20,792 bases of DNA from Larix sibirica (taxonomy: Eukaryota > Streptophyta > Pinopsida > Pinales > Pinaceae). Positions 1 through 9,759 of this stretch are shown here, in pieces (the first letter of the stretch is position 1; each line of letters opens with the position of its first letter). The DNA is taken from contig NWUY0300018701.1 of assembly GCA_004151065.3 (NCBI GenBank), positions 13,516 through 34,307 on the forward strand, given 5' to 3'. Both the position numbers and the translations under genes were made by a program. Under the pieces are notes generated by a model. It did no database searches and was not told where the DNA came from. It saw nothing but the letters and a program-made list of their open reading frames with translations.

Positions 1-227
1 CACCTTGTACAAGAGCACACTACGTCACTGACGCACTCTGCTAAGTTGCAGAGCATGTCACCTTGAACCTGACGCACCTTGATAGACAACAGGGCGCGTC
101 AAAGTGACAACAAAAGGTAAAAGGGAAAGACAACAACTTCTCTTTCAATGTTTTTATCTCAGGGACTTTAGGGATCAGGGCATACAGATGACACATGACT
201 CATGATGACGAGATTTTGGTGTAACAA
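1..227. other. Left edge: LINE A 3' UTR and/or flanking DNA, no gene
   Basis: There is no coding signal here. The part nearest 227 is probably the 3' untranslated region of the minus-strand LINE A, because the last reading frame of that element stops at 228-230. No clear poly(A) or poly(T) tract marks the end of the LINE, so its true 3' end may lie near 115-165 or outside the window. The first 90 bases carry the 7-mer CACCTTG three times (near 1, 60 and 77) and TGACGCAC twice, suggesting a degenerate short repeat. Confidence 0.4.
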
Positions 228-1609
228 CTACACAATGAGAGCCATTGTCACTTCCATCGGGATCAAATGATTTTGAAAAATCGTTGTATTACGCGCCCAC
301 CAAAGCTCGTAGATGAAAGAAGAAGGGAAAGCATCATGATAGCGTACCGTTGGATATTTCCACCACAAGAAACAACTCTGATCTAGTGAGGTTCCAATCT
401 GTATTGTCGAGGCATTCATCTCTTTTGCCGCATCGTTCCTTACAAAAACTGCATATGAACAAAAAACAAATAAATGAGAGAAATATTCCTCATTCGAATG
501 ACACAGAACACACCAACATGGACCATGCCATCCACGTTTCAAGAAATTGTCCCAAGTAAGCAGTTTGTTACTTAAAGCTAGCCATAGGGCGATTTTGGAT
601 TTTGAAGGCACTGGAACCTTCCAAACCACGAGCCACCACCACTCATTGTTACCATTGAAGGATTATATAGCTCGGGACTCATATCCAAGTTTAGTACTGA
701 AATCCCTTGATGTGTTGTTCTTAGACGAGACAAGATTATCTGTCTCGCCTTCTTCTAAATGGATAAAACAAGATTCCAGCTTGTTTACAAATCCCATCCA
801 TTCTCTGGCCGCATTGCTTTCTAACCTCAACAATAAAGAATATTCCCATTCCGTTTTTCCCCCTTCCTGAAAGGACTGTTCTTTTGCATTATATAACTTC
901 ATTATATGATGGGTTTTAAGAAGAGCAATTGTGCTCCCCTATAGTTTGTAATCATTCCCTGCTCCGACCCATGGGTCTTCACCTATCTGGATACTTTTTC
1001 CATCACCAATTTTTCAATCCAACCATTCTCCAATCAGAGGGAATGATTTCACAAAGGCCTTCCATCCTATCGATCCATTTTTGTGAGTCTTATATGGCCA
1101 TCTTATACATTCAATGATAGAAGAATTCATGCAGTAGTTATAAATCATCACTTTCCCCCATAATGAATTAGTGTTCTGTACCAACCTCCACAAAGACTTA
1201 GGAGCTAGCGATTGGAAAAACAAAACCATTTTTTTAAGCCCCATCCACCTAACTCTTTTAAATTATCCATTGTTGTCCACTTAACTAGTGGGATGCCTTT
1301 AGCCTGTTTGCTCGCAGTCCATAAGAAAGAGAAGAAATTATTTTGTATCTTCGTTGGAATCTCTTTAGGAATATAAGCAATGGAGGCCCAATAAACTGGA
1401 ATACTTTGGAGCACCTCCTTGAGAAGCCCTAATCTACCACCTTTAGACAAGAACCTATTGGTCCAGCATGAAATTCAGGCTTCCACTTTTTTCTACAACC
1501 ACATCCAATCCTTGAAGGAGTAAGAGTTGGGTTTCAGATAAAAACCAAGATATTTGAATCCTTTAGTTAGAGGCGATGAGGGAAAAGAGACCTCTTCTTT
1601 TATTCTGGT
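228..1609 (-). pseudogene. LINE A ORF2, connection and zf-RVT C-terminus, broken
   Basis: This continues ORF2 after the RT core. In order on the minus strand come GFKYLGFYLKP and SFKDWMW (about 1500-1565), then two stops, then SKGGRLGLLKEVLQSIPVYW (from 1450), FLWTASKQ, and GGWGLKK, after which a frameshift near 1205-1244 leads to LAPKSLWRLVQ. A further piece (663-902) leads to the zf-RVT part at 228-629, with W-VPVPSKSKIALW, CVLCHSNEEYFSHLF and WWARNTTIF. The zf-RVT region is a zinc-binding domain common at the end of plant LINE ORF2 proteins. The reading stops at 228-230. The TGA at 1475-1477 sits where related elements have Arg (CGA), so C-to-T decay explains it simply. Confidence 0.85.
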
Positions 1610-2465
1610 CTACTTTTCCTCCGGCAATAAGTTCCCTGCAAGGTTATATTTTTCCACATTTATATGCATACATGTTGCCTTCTTATATATTTGGAGGATG
1701 TGAGAAATTTCTTGAATAATCTCTATAGATCCTTCACCCATCATTAGTACATCTTCCACGAACATGATATGTGAGAGTACTTCTGTCTCTGAGACCTTTA
1801 CTCCTTTGAAGGACCCAGATAGATTTTCCAGATGAACTAGTCTGCTTAGAGCATCAACCACCAAAAGAAACAGAAAGGGTGATAGTGGACAACCTTGTCT
1901 TAGTCCTCTAGTTGGCCTAGAGAAAGAAGAATGATAGTCGTTGATAAGGACTACAAAGGATGTCGATTGGATACACCCCATGATCCAATTTACACTATAC
2001 AATGTAAATCCCACATGTAAGAGTAGGAAACGAAGAAAGGTCCAACTTACCCTATCGTAGGTTTTAGAGAAGTCTAATTTGAAGGCGATGGCTTTGAATT
2101 TGTTCTTGTTGATACTATGAATGGCCTCCTGTGCCAAATAAACCGCTTCATTAATCTCACAGTTGAACAGAAACCCGAATTCCTCCTCTGTTACTATCTT
2201 ACTCAAAATCGGATTTAATCTATGGGTTATTGTTTTGGCGATTATTTTGTAAACAACGTTGCAACATGAGATTGGTTTGAAGTCCTTAAACATTGATGGT
2301 TTCTACTTCTTGGGAATTAAAGCCAGAAAGGTAGAGTTTATTGCTCCCAAAACATTCCCAGACCTTTGAGATTCTCAGACAACCTTAAGCAAATCAACCT
2401 TAAGTAGATCAAACAAACCCTGGAAAAATTCAATCAAAAACCCATCAGGTCCCGGGCTCTTGCCT
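1610..2465 (-). pseudogene. LINE A ORF2, reverse transcriptase domain, broken
   Basis: This is the reverse transcriptase of the LINE. On the minus strand the blocks come in order: KGKSPGPDGF with EFFQ (2375-2465), TFLALIPKK with a stop (about 2300-2340), FKPISCCNVVYKIIAK (2293-2240), motif A KLDFSKTYDRVSW with its catalytic Asp kept, RGLRQGCPLSPFLF, and motif C. Motif C reads FVED at 1751-1762, so the first Asp of the catalytic pair is Glu. Related elements have FADD or FVDD here. The 227-residue open stretch 1610-2293 is the longest intact piece of this element. Stops and a frameshift separate it from the preceding block. It is confidently an RT and confidently inactive. Confidence 0.9.
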
Positions 2466-3080
2466 TTTTGAAAGGAGTGCACTACTAAGAACTTGTCTAG
2501 ATGTTTTGAAATTGCGTTTTCTCCACTTCTATTATTTCTCCAGGTTGGCTCTAACTTCAATGGTTGTACATCGATCAACCCTTTGGATTCAAAAGAGAAA
2601 ATGAATAAATTGCACACCGCATCAGATCTTGTTAGAGAACCCCAAATATCTCTCTCATAGAGGGTGAAATTCATATCTCCACCCAGAATCATATTGGTCA
2701 ACTCCAACAACCTGAAGAAAGAAACCCAGAACAAACATCGATTCTGGAATGGTCTATAAACATCGTAAATTGAAAAAGATTCACCTGAACTCTTGTCTTC
2801 CAACACTGTTTTCAACACCATCTCATATTTGCTTACTGAAACTTCCTTTAATTCAAGACTCCAAGCAGTTTGAAGACCTCCCGAGTGCCCGACTAAATTT
2901 ATGTGTGCAAAAGACTAGTCTCTAAGCCAAGGCTCTATGGTTTCCTGAGCTTTAAACCCTTCTACCGTTGTTTCCTGTGAAAGGATTACTGAAGGTTTTA
3001 AATTCTTGATCATCCTTTTGAGAGCGTTTAATTTGGAGAATCCCCCTAACCCACTCGTGTTGAAGGATAGACAAAGCATC
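2466..3080 (-). pseudogene. LINE A ORF2, endonuclease domain (EEP family), broken
   Basis: This is the start of ORF2, the L1 endonuclease that nicks target DNA. I place the start at the ATG at 3080-3078 because the next residues (MLCLSFNTSGLGGF) match the usual beginning of plant L1 ORF2, where SWN is normal and Trp has become Phe here. Visible landmarks are the catalytic Asn near the start, QE in a SQETTVEGF stretch, VYRPF, GGDMNFTL carrying the Asp and Asn of the active site, PTWRN, and SKHLDKFLV near 2490, which normally sits near the end of the domain. One stop lies in the WLRD-SFAH stretch near 2918. The usual last His-containing segment is absent, because the frame runs straight into RT sequence at about 2460-2490. 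Confidence 0.8.
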
Positions 3081-3128
3081 AGGGAACCCTGGATAGGATT
3101 TCCCTATTGTAAGGGCCTTGTTTATCAT

Positions 3129-4639
3129 TTACTGTTTACCAAATCTGACTTCCAACTCAGCTTGATTTTTAGCCTTCGAAATTTGAGACTTTCCTCCCAA
3201 TGTGATCTTTGGAGGGGGGTCCAGGATAAGTCCTCCCACTGAGGCTGTCTCTTCCAACCCTTTGAGTTCCATCCTTGAACTAGTTTTATATATCTTGTGC
3301 TTGACCCAAGAGGGAGGATCCTCTTTTATCTTCAAGGACGGCACCAACTCAATATAACCCTCCAGATTAGCTCTACCCTCACACTCCTTATCCAAAAAGG
3401 ACAATTTAAGGGAAGAAGAAGAGAGGACGTCCTTACCCATTGGGTTCCTCTCAACTAAACTCTCAAGACTAGATGAAACCGCGTCCCTCTCTTCAAGGGG
3501 AGGAACCTTATCAGGGGAGGATCATGGAGGTTTCGAATTACCAAAGGAATTTACTGTAGCAAGGACAAAATCTGAAAGGGAATTTGCACAAGGATTAACG
3601 GTCTTATTAGGAATGGGATCCACCTTTTCGTTGACCTCCTTATTGCACGTCCTTATCCTCGAGCGTAACTCTGCCACATTTTTCCTTTATGTCATCATTT
3701 TCTCCCATATCCGACGTGAACAATACATTCTTCTTCGCCCAGACTTTCGAGTGTTTTATGGAACCAGAAGCAAGGTATGGACAATCCCTGATTAAGTGTC
3801 CCACTTGTCGGAACCCACAACATCAGAATGGGATCTTCCAGTAGTCCAATATATGCCTCCATATACTCCCATGCATTTCCAATTTTATCTCCTCATATAA
3901 ACCATCTTTGATATCCAATTCTACTAGGAATTTAGCACAACACCTGTCAACTTTCTACTTCCATAATCTTCCAGTGCCACAAACCTTTCAAGCTTGCCTC
4001 TGATTGCCTCCAACACTTATTTCTGCCAAAACACCATTGGAATTCTTGGGAGAATTACCCAGACTTGCTGTAAGTTTTGTGGTTCCCTCCCAGCAACGAA
4101 TTCGACCTGCCACCTTTTCAATATTCATCTAGACGGCCCCCATTTCCAGTTTCGCTCCAACAGCTTATGTCTTTCTTCCATTGAATTTACCTTGAACAAG
4201 ATCCATCCTCTCGACAATATGTGGAATTGGGGACCTGATCCAAAATTGGTTTCCAGTTTGCTTCCATCCAGTTCTTTGGCGCTGCTTCCCCTACCATTTT
4301 CCCACATAAACTGCCTACCAGCGCGTAATTAAGGTAATCCATAACTTCTTCAATCCTGATTTCTCTGCCCACGGATAGCGAAGCAAACTCCTTTTTCGCA
4401 AGAGTTCCTTTTTTCCTTTTCTAACCATAATTCACTTCGGCCCTGGGCATACCTGTTCCATTATTGTCTTGCTTGGGAGTTGAATGTGACCTAGAGATCG
4501 ACATTGGATTGAGAGAGGGAGGGGTCATTTCATTTTGGTTTGCACTTGTGTCCTTAATGTTGCACTTAATCTCATGATTATATACAAAAATAGGTACTCC
4601 TGGAGAGGGGCTATCATAATCAACTTTGACGATGACCAT
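3129..4639 (-). pseudogene. LINE A ORF1 (DUF4283-like, zinc knuckle), broken
   Basis: ORF1 proteins of plant L1 elements bind the element RNA. The frame begins with ATG at 4639 (MVIVKVDYDSP...) and runs open to 4421. A DUF4283-like stretch follows in shifting frames over 4372-4125, with typical features such as LVG-LCGKMV, NWMEANWKP, a RGWILFKV-like strand and ERNWKWGP. A zinc knuckle lies near 3781-3825; its CX2CX4HX4C pattern has the second cysteine replaced by Phe (codon at 3811-3813), with a stop just before it. The charged C-terminal part (3129-3440, ending EVRFGKQ) stops with TAA directly before ORF2. At least two frameshifts and several stops make it non-functional. The family assignment rests on recognised motif order, not on a search. 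Confidence 0.75.
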
Positions 4640-4795
4640 TCTTACATGGATTGTTGCAGTAATGAGTGAGGAACGAAGCCTGAGATGACATCTTAGGACC
4701 CGGGAGTGGGAAGATAGTAAGAAGGAAAAATCTTAAAAGCACCCAAAAATCAGCTTCATTGAAACTTCGGACCTTTGGACTTTACCCCCCATCCC

Positions 4796-4807
4796 ATATA
4801 TATATAT
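4796..4807. repeat. (AT)6 tract at the LINE B / LINE A junction
   Basis: This is a 12-bp AT dinucleotide run followed by a single N at 4808. It is the outer of two AT tracts in LINE B (the other is 4998-5021) and abuts the G-rich presumed 5' end of LINE A. On the minus strand it is the tail of the second copy of the LINE B 3' end. The N may hide a longer, unresolved tract. Confidence 0.8.
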
Positions 4808-4808
4808 N

Positions 4809-5225
4809 TGTCCATAATTCATTAATATAATTTCTATTAATGTGAACTTGAATGGCTTCACTCAAGAGAGATTTAGCGGGAATCGCTGAATCTATTGTGG
4901 TGACAGAATTATTATCAAAGATTCCATAATTTCTTGCCACCCAAACTTTCCAAAAGGTGTATTTTGGGATACAGATTCGAGTCAGTACGGGCTTCCCATA
5001 TATATATATATATATATATATCCTCTTCACTGTCCATAATTCATTAATATAATTTCTATTAATGTGAACTTGAATGGATTCACTCAAGAGAGATTTAGCG
5101 GGAATAGTTGAAACTATTGTGGTGACAAAATTATTATCAAAGATTCCATAATTTCTTGCCACCCAAACTTTCCAAAAGGTGTCTTTTTGGATAGAAGACC
5201 ATATTCGAGTCAGGACAGGCTTCCC
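4809..5225 (-). repeat. Tandem duplication of the LINE B 3' end, separated by (AT)12
   Basis: Unit 1 (4809-4997, 189 bp) and unit 2 (5031-5225, 195 bp) start with the same bases (TGTCCATAATTC) and end with GCTTCCC. By eye I count about ten substitutions plus one small indel, so they are about 94 percent identical. They are separated by a 24-bp AT run (4998-5021) and nine further bases. On the minus strand both encode the end of ORF2, with FWKVWVARNYGIFDNN in each. Unit 2 is continuous with the rest of LINE B; unit 1 is the extra copy. Confidence 0.95.
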
Positions 5226-6279
5226 GTTTAAATTCCCTGGTAATATACCTTTTCCAATTAAGAAATTACCCATTCCAATTTTCTTGCAAATCGATATTCT
5301 TGTTTAATTCCTTCACAATATTGATTGAGACCTGCTTTGTGTCGTTACAATGAAAAAAAAGATGTGGAATTCTCTCTAATGATTCTTTACACAGATGCGA
5401 GAATTTTCCCTTGCACCAGAACCCAACAAAAAATATTTACTTTTGGTAATCCATCCTGCTGTCATATTTTAGTCCAAAGTCTTGAGTAGGGAGGATGCGA
5501 CTACTCCAGGTATAATTTTTCATATCCCTCTTTCATTGAATAAAATCCTTTTTTTCCCCAGCCTCTAGTATCTTTTATGTCAAGACAAATCGGAGCTGCT
5601 CCATGAAGTAATTGAAGAAGGCCATCGTATAAAAGTTTCAAAGGAGATGGAACGTCCATATTTTTCCTGCTTACCCAATTTCCTGCCGTATCCTATTCAG
5701 ATAAGTCATATAGTGTTCTAACACCTCTTTCCTGTAACCAATCCTTTATTGTCATTAAGTCAACATTTTGATTTAAAGGAGTTTCCCTTAAGATGTGATC
5801 CTTCCATAAGTTTATCCTTTTCCTGTTACTCGGTATCTAGTACAAACCGTCTTGTATAATTGTACCATAAACCTTACATAACCTCCAAAAATTCGATCCA
5901 TCTCGTTCCCATATAAAATTATCCACACATCTTAATCTAGATTGAGAGAAGTATTTTTTCCTGAATATATCTTTCCACCAAGCTTTTTCTCCAGCTACCA
6001 AGTTCCAAATCAATTTGGCACCCATAGCCAAATTCATCAACGTCGGATCTCGTATACCAAGTCCTCCATCTCCTTTGGAGCTTTCACTGTGTCCCACTTT
6101 ACTTGGTGGAATTTTTTCTTATTGAATTTTCCTCCTCGCCAAAGAAAGTTCCTTATATATTTGTCAAGCTTTTGCATAATACCTTTTGGAGCAAGTAAAT
6201 ATGAGCATTGTAAAAGAGCTAGTGAAGAAAAGACTGACCTTATTAAGACAACTTTTCCGGCTGGATTAGGCCACCTCAT
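5226..6279 (-). pseudogene. LINE B ORF2, connection and zf-RVT region, broken
   Basis: This is the part of ORF2 after the RT fingers and palm. The minus strand reads NPAGKVVLIRSVFSSL, LLAPKGIMQKLDKYIRNFLW and KKKFHQVKWDTVKAPKE (6037-6279), then a frameshift to GGLGIRDPTLMNLAMGAKLIW and WWKDIFRKKYF (5837-6097). A less clear middle part follows (5500-5840), then the zf-RVT signature with CKESLERIPHLFFHC near 5340-5400. It leads into the duplicated end at 5225. The order matches plant L1 ORF2. Several stops and at least two frameshifts rule out a product. Confidence 0.85.
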
Positions 6280-7725
6280 ACCCCAACTTCGTATTTTGTC
6301 CTTTTTTTTTAGAATTATCTCTGAGTCAATAGTTTTGGTTCTCTTTTCAGCAATGGGGATTCCAAGATATTTGAAGGTAGTCTAATTGGTATTACCAAAA
6401 AATCCTAACACTCTGGAGATACTTTCCATAAGTTGAGATGAAACATCCAAGCCAAATATTTTACTTTTCCCCTTATTTACCTCTCCTCTAGAACCATGTA
6501 AGAAGTCATTTAACATTAGCCTGAATATGCTCGCATTTATTACCAATGCTCCACCTAGAAGAACTGTGTCATATGCAAATTGGGCATTATTTACAACTTT
6601 AACTCTCCTAGTTGTGTGGATTCCACAAAGATTTCCTTAATCCCTTTCCTTAATAAGCTTTCTTCCCAATTTTTTTGCCATAAAATTATAGAGAAACGAA
6701 GAAAGAGGGAAACCCTTTTGAATCCCTCTTTAAGCCTGAAAAAAAATATGTAGGTCTACCATTTATGAAAGGGGCTATCCACAGATGGTTTATACAAGCT
6801 TTTATCCACTTAATGAATATGGGAGAGAAGCCAAATATTTCAATAACTTTGAAAAGGAATCTATGACGAAATTTATCAAATGCATTTGCCATATTTAATT
6901 TGGTTGCCATTACTTATTGTTTTCTAACTACACTAGAGTGAATTGCCTCTTGGACTAAGACAATATTGTCCACTATATTCTGTTTTTCAACAAAGCCACC
7001 CCGTCCTTCTAAAATCAAATGAGGCATCAAATTTTTTAGACGATTGGATAATATTTTAGCCAATATCTTATAGGACGAAATCTCGAAAGAGTTGTAGACG
7101 GAGCTTCTTTTGGTATCAATGCCATAAATGAAGAATCTGTGGCACCACCTATTTTCTCTCTTACTTTAGTCCAATTCAACATTTTACAAATATTTGTTTT
7201 GATAATGGACCAGTAGGCTTTGTAAAAATTTATAGTAACTCGGACCATGAGACTTGTTTGCACTTAACCCTCTTACAGTAGCTAGTGCTTCTGCTTCACT
7301 GATATAATTATTCAACATGTTATTCTTAGCTACAAAAATCAAAGACGACACATTTTCATGCAGTTCTTCTTTTAATGTTGAACATTTTGCCCCCTGCTTT
7401 GTGTACAAGTTTTTAAAATGACGAAATGCTTCCTGTCAAATATAAGTACAGCTGGAAAATCTAACTCCATCTTCAATTTGGATATCTTGAATAACATTTT
7501 TATTTAATCTGATTTTTGCTTGATTATGAAAAAATGAGGTATTTATGTCCCCCTCCTTCAACCAAAGAGCACGAGATATCAAATGCCATACCTCTTCTTC
7601 GTGTCTATATGCTTCATTCAATTTTGTCCTCAAATGATTTAAACAAATGATCTTGAGTTACTTATGATGTTTACATCTATTCCTGCAGAGAGATTATTTT
7701 TTGTTGGACATCGATGGCCACCCAC
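6280..7725 (-). pseudogene. LINE B ORF2, linker and reverse transcriptase, broken
   Basis: The minus strand begins with a linker (7436-7633) holding EEEVWHLISRALWLKEGD and NTSFFHNQA, typical of the stretch between L1 endonuclease and RT. RT blocks follow: GLSANKSHGP (7184-7408), WTKVREKIGGAT and SFMALIPKE (7036-7263), and motif A KLNMANAFDKFRH (6686-6910). The motif C region near 6568-6579 reads FAYD. Motif A has Asn (codon at 6893-6895) where the catalytic Asp belongs, and motif C has Tyr for the first Asp. Both are needed for polymerisation, so the enzyme would be dead even without the frameshifts. Upstream of about 7725 I can no longer follow LINE sequence. Confidence 0.87.
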
Positions 7726-7729
7726 CTAG

Positions 7730-8429
7730 TTCACTGGCTCAAAGATAGTTTTCCAGCTTGTCTTTTTTTTACAGTTTTTCAAGACCTGATCTTCCCGGTC
7801 GTTTTGAGGCCCTAAACAACGTTTTTTGGGCACGACAACGCCCAATTGATTGCCAAAGGCATAGTATGGGTTGAAAGCACAGAGTCCTTCTTGGCCAGAC
7901 CTTTCTGACAGTATATCGAGCGCCCAAAATGGAGATTGTATGCAAGAGTTTCACCCTTGGGAAGTTGACGTATCAACTAACCACATTGGGGCCCACAAAC
8001 CTTTTGGTTTTTCATCTCCCAGGGTTAGGGATTTTGATGTTTAGGGTTTTCTCATTGATGCTTTATGTTAAAAAGGGCTTTCTAGCCTCATTGTAACTGA
8101 GTCTTGCGGATGAGCATAACCAACACATCTCTTCTCAAAGATAATCTACCACCATTCTAGCTAGTTTTTATTTCTTTGCATATTGCATTGTTTTCACTAT
8201 CTGGTTAATTAATAGAGTTTGGGTTTCACTATATTAATTTTCCCTTTTTACTATCTATGTGTTATTTCACCTATATTGATATCTTCATTTTTTTTCTCGA
8301 CATACATTGCATAAGTGGTATAAGAATAATATTCTATGTATTTGTTTCCATACATGTCTCGACATGGTTAGTGTATAAGGAGTTGGGCCTTGAACTAACC
8401 AAGTTCATGAAAATTTTCCTTACCAACCT
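7730..8429 (+). other. Non-coding stretch, possible 5' LTR or leader of gypsy-1
   Basis: This lies between the truncated 5' end of LINE B and the first recognisable gag sequence. It contains TTAGGG-type motifs at 8023-8050, including a telobox (TTTAGGGTTTT at 8040-8050), followed by TATGTTAAAAAGGGC and TGTAACTGAG, an arrangement like an LTR promoter and transcription start. T-rich DNA follows (8160-8300). No matching second LTR is visible downstream of gypsy-1, so the LTR reading cannot be confirmed by pairing. There is no convincing coding capacity. Confidence 0.3.
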
Positions 8430-8559
8430 AAGCAACCTCCCATGACAAAAAAAGAGGAGATGTAGTAGGATATCCTATCAAGATGTTTCTTGAGGAAGTC
8501 CTCATGTGATAGAGGAATGTGATGATCACCCAAATTATTTAATGAATCCCAATGATAGC

Positions 8560-9330
8560 AAAGGTGCCTTCAACAAGTAGTCACTTTGGAGGTATGATGC
8601 CATTCCAAGTACAAGCTAACTATGACATTCCTTTGTTTGAACACAAGATGTATGTATATGCTTTAGATAAATGGTTAAGTCTACTAGAGGGCTATTAATT
8701 TGTTTGAAAATTTTCCAATGATGAAAAAATCACCTTTGCACTCCTTAAGTCCCTTCCCCATGTCAAGATTGGTGAGACGTTCACTGTGTGCAACATGCCA
8801 AAGAAGAATATGAAGCATTTGGGATAGAACCCACTTGGTTGGATTTTTTCGACGCCCTCAAGTAAGAATTATACTTTAGGAACTATTGCAATGATCAGTG
8901 TGTGAGATGGACAATTTTGTGCTAAGAGAAATACTAGGTGGTGCTATAGCACACCAATACCTTCCATTTGCTGATTTCAAAGTTAGGTGTTAAGGAATTT
9001 GACTGGTACTTGGTTCTAAAATATAGTAGTGCCCTACACAAGTTCATCCAAACAAAAATGTAGTATATGGACATCTCTCCACTTGGAGTCACTTATTGAT
9101 ATGTTATCAAGAACAAGCAAAAGTTCCAACATAAGGGTAAGAGAGAGTTTGGGTCTAAAAATTAGCCACAACAAAAGAATGGCAGCGACAACAATAATTG
9201 GAAAAAAAATGACATAACAAGGATAACCAACTTCAAGACAACCAATTCAAGATGCATGCAAGGATGAGTAACCAGAAGTCGAAGGAGGACACTAGAAAGT
9301 GTGAGATTCAAAACTCCGTTGGTACAACAC
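8560..9330 (+). pseudogene. gypsy-1 gag, broken
   Basis: Gag would form the capsid and bind the genomic RNA. Following the best frame, the DNA gives SHFGGMMPFQVQANYDIPLF, LDKWLSLLEGY, KITFALLKSLPHVKI (8600-8780), WLDFFDALK-like sequence near 8845, a pair NTFH and KLGV (8960-9000), WYLVLKYSSALHKFIQTKM (9010-9065) and KNKQKFQHKGKREFG (9105-9155). These are the usual landmarks of the retrotransposon gag domain in this gypsy group. A decayed nucleocapsid knuckle follows near 9297-9345 (KCEIQNSVG). I count at least five in-frame stops and several frameshifts. The start codon cannot be fixed. Confidence 0.8.
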
Positions 9331-9479
9331 TAACGAATGTCATTCCAGATGAGTGTTATTGCTCAATTTAAAATCCTCAAATCTAATTTTGGCTGATACT
9401 TTGGCTATGAGTCAGATAAGGGAAAATAGACCATAAACATGGAATCTAACATTACATTTTCTACCCCAAAGGTTTGACC

Positions 9480-9759
9480 AAAGGAACCAGAGGAGCCTAA
9501 GGAAGGTGGACACCTCTGCCAATCACAGATGTGGGTGAATGGTACTTTTCTACATTTCAATGTTGAATTGATAGCTAAAAGAATCTAATATCAACAAAGG
9601 TTGTTAAGAAGTTGAAGCTAATAGCAGCGCTCCACCGGAATCCATACACCATTGGTTCATTGAGCCAATAACAAGACGTTCATATTAGTTAGTGATGTTG
9701 ACCCCCTTGAATTTTGTGATGTTCTTTTAGGACAACCATATATGTGGAAGCATGCAATT
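9480..9759 (+). pseudogene. gypsy-1 aspartic protease, active site lost
   Basis: This is the retropepsin-like protease that would process the polyprotein. Visible are a gag-end stretch (EPEEPKEGG), QMWVNGTFLHFNV just before the active site, then KNLIS, KVVKKLKL and NPYTIG. Towards the end come DPLEFCDVLLGQPYMWK (9703-9750). The DSG triad is not present: at 9570-9578 the bases give DS followed by TAA, best explained by a 6-bp loss after DS plus a CAA-to-TAA change. It is aligned by eye with gypsy-2, which keeps DSG. Confidence 0.78.

Larger units (their letters stand above)
130..4795 (-). mobile_element. LINE A: near full-length, decayed plant L1-type LINE
   Basis: Read on the minus strand this is a non-LTR retrotransposon in the normal plant L1 order: 5' leader, ORF1 (DUF4283-like plus zinc knuckle), ORF2 with apurinic-type endonuclease, reverse transcriptase, connection region and zf-RVT C-terminus. 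It would once have copied itself by target-primed reverse transcription. It is now dead: every domain is split by frameshifts or stops, a knuckle cysteine is lost, the RT active-site aspartate pair is changed, and several hundred bases between endonuclease and RT are missing. The presumed 5' end is G-rich (reverse complement of about 4785-4795) and touches an AT tract that ends LINE B. The 3' boundary is uncertain, since I see no A-tail and no target-site duplication. Confidence 0.88.
4796..7725 (-). mobile_element. LINE B: 5'-truncated plant L1-type LINE
   Basis: This is a second non-LTR element on the minus strand, of a different L1 lineage from LINE A (its RT motif A region reads KLNMANAFD rather than KLDFSKTYD). 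It holds, in order, the linker between endonuclease and RT (7436-7720), RT (about 6300-7420), the connection region (5837-6279) and the zf-RVT C-terminus (about 5226-5500). There is no endonuclease and no ORF1, so it is 5'-truncated at about 7700-7740, the usual outcome of incomplete target-primed reverse transcription. The 3' end is tandemly duplicated with AT runs. Many frameshifts and stops are present, and two catalytic Asp residues of the RT are lost. Confidence 0.88.

Noticed and set aside
3613-4332. Plus-strand open frames across the LINE A ORF1 region.
   Set aside because: They are complements of recognisable minus-strand DUF4283-like and zinc-knuckle sequence.
7769-7954. A minus-strand frame of 61 residues upstream of LINE B as part of its ORF2.
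   Set aside because: It has no resemblance to LINE linker or endonuclease. LINE B similarity ends at about 7725.
8316-8328. TGGTATAAGAATA as a gypsy-1 primer binding site (compare TGGTATCAGAGCA, initiator tRNA-Met type).
   Set aside because: Only part of the motif matches, no LTR end (CA) stands right before it, and AT-rich DNA offers such matches by chance.
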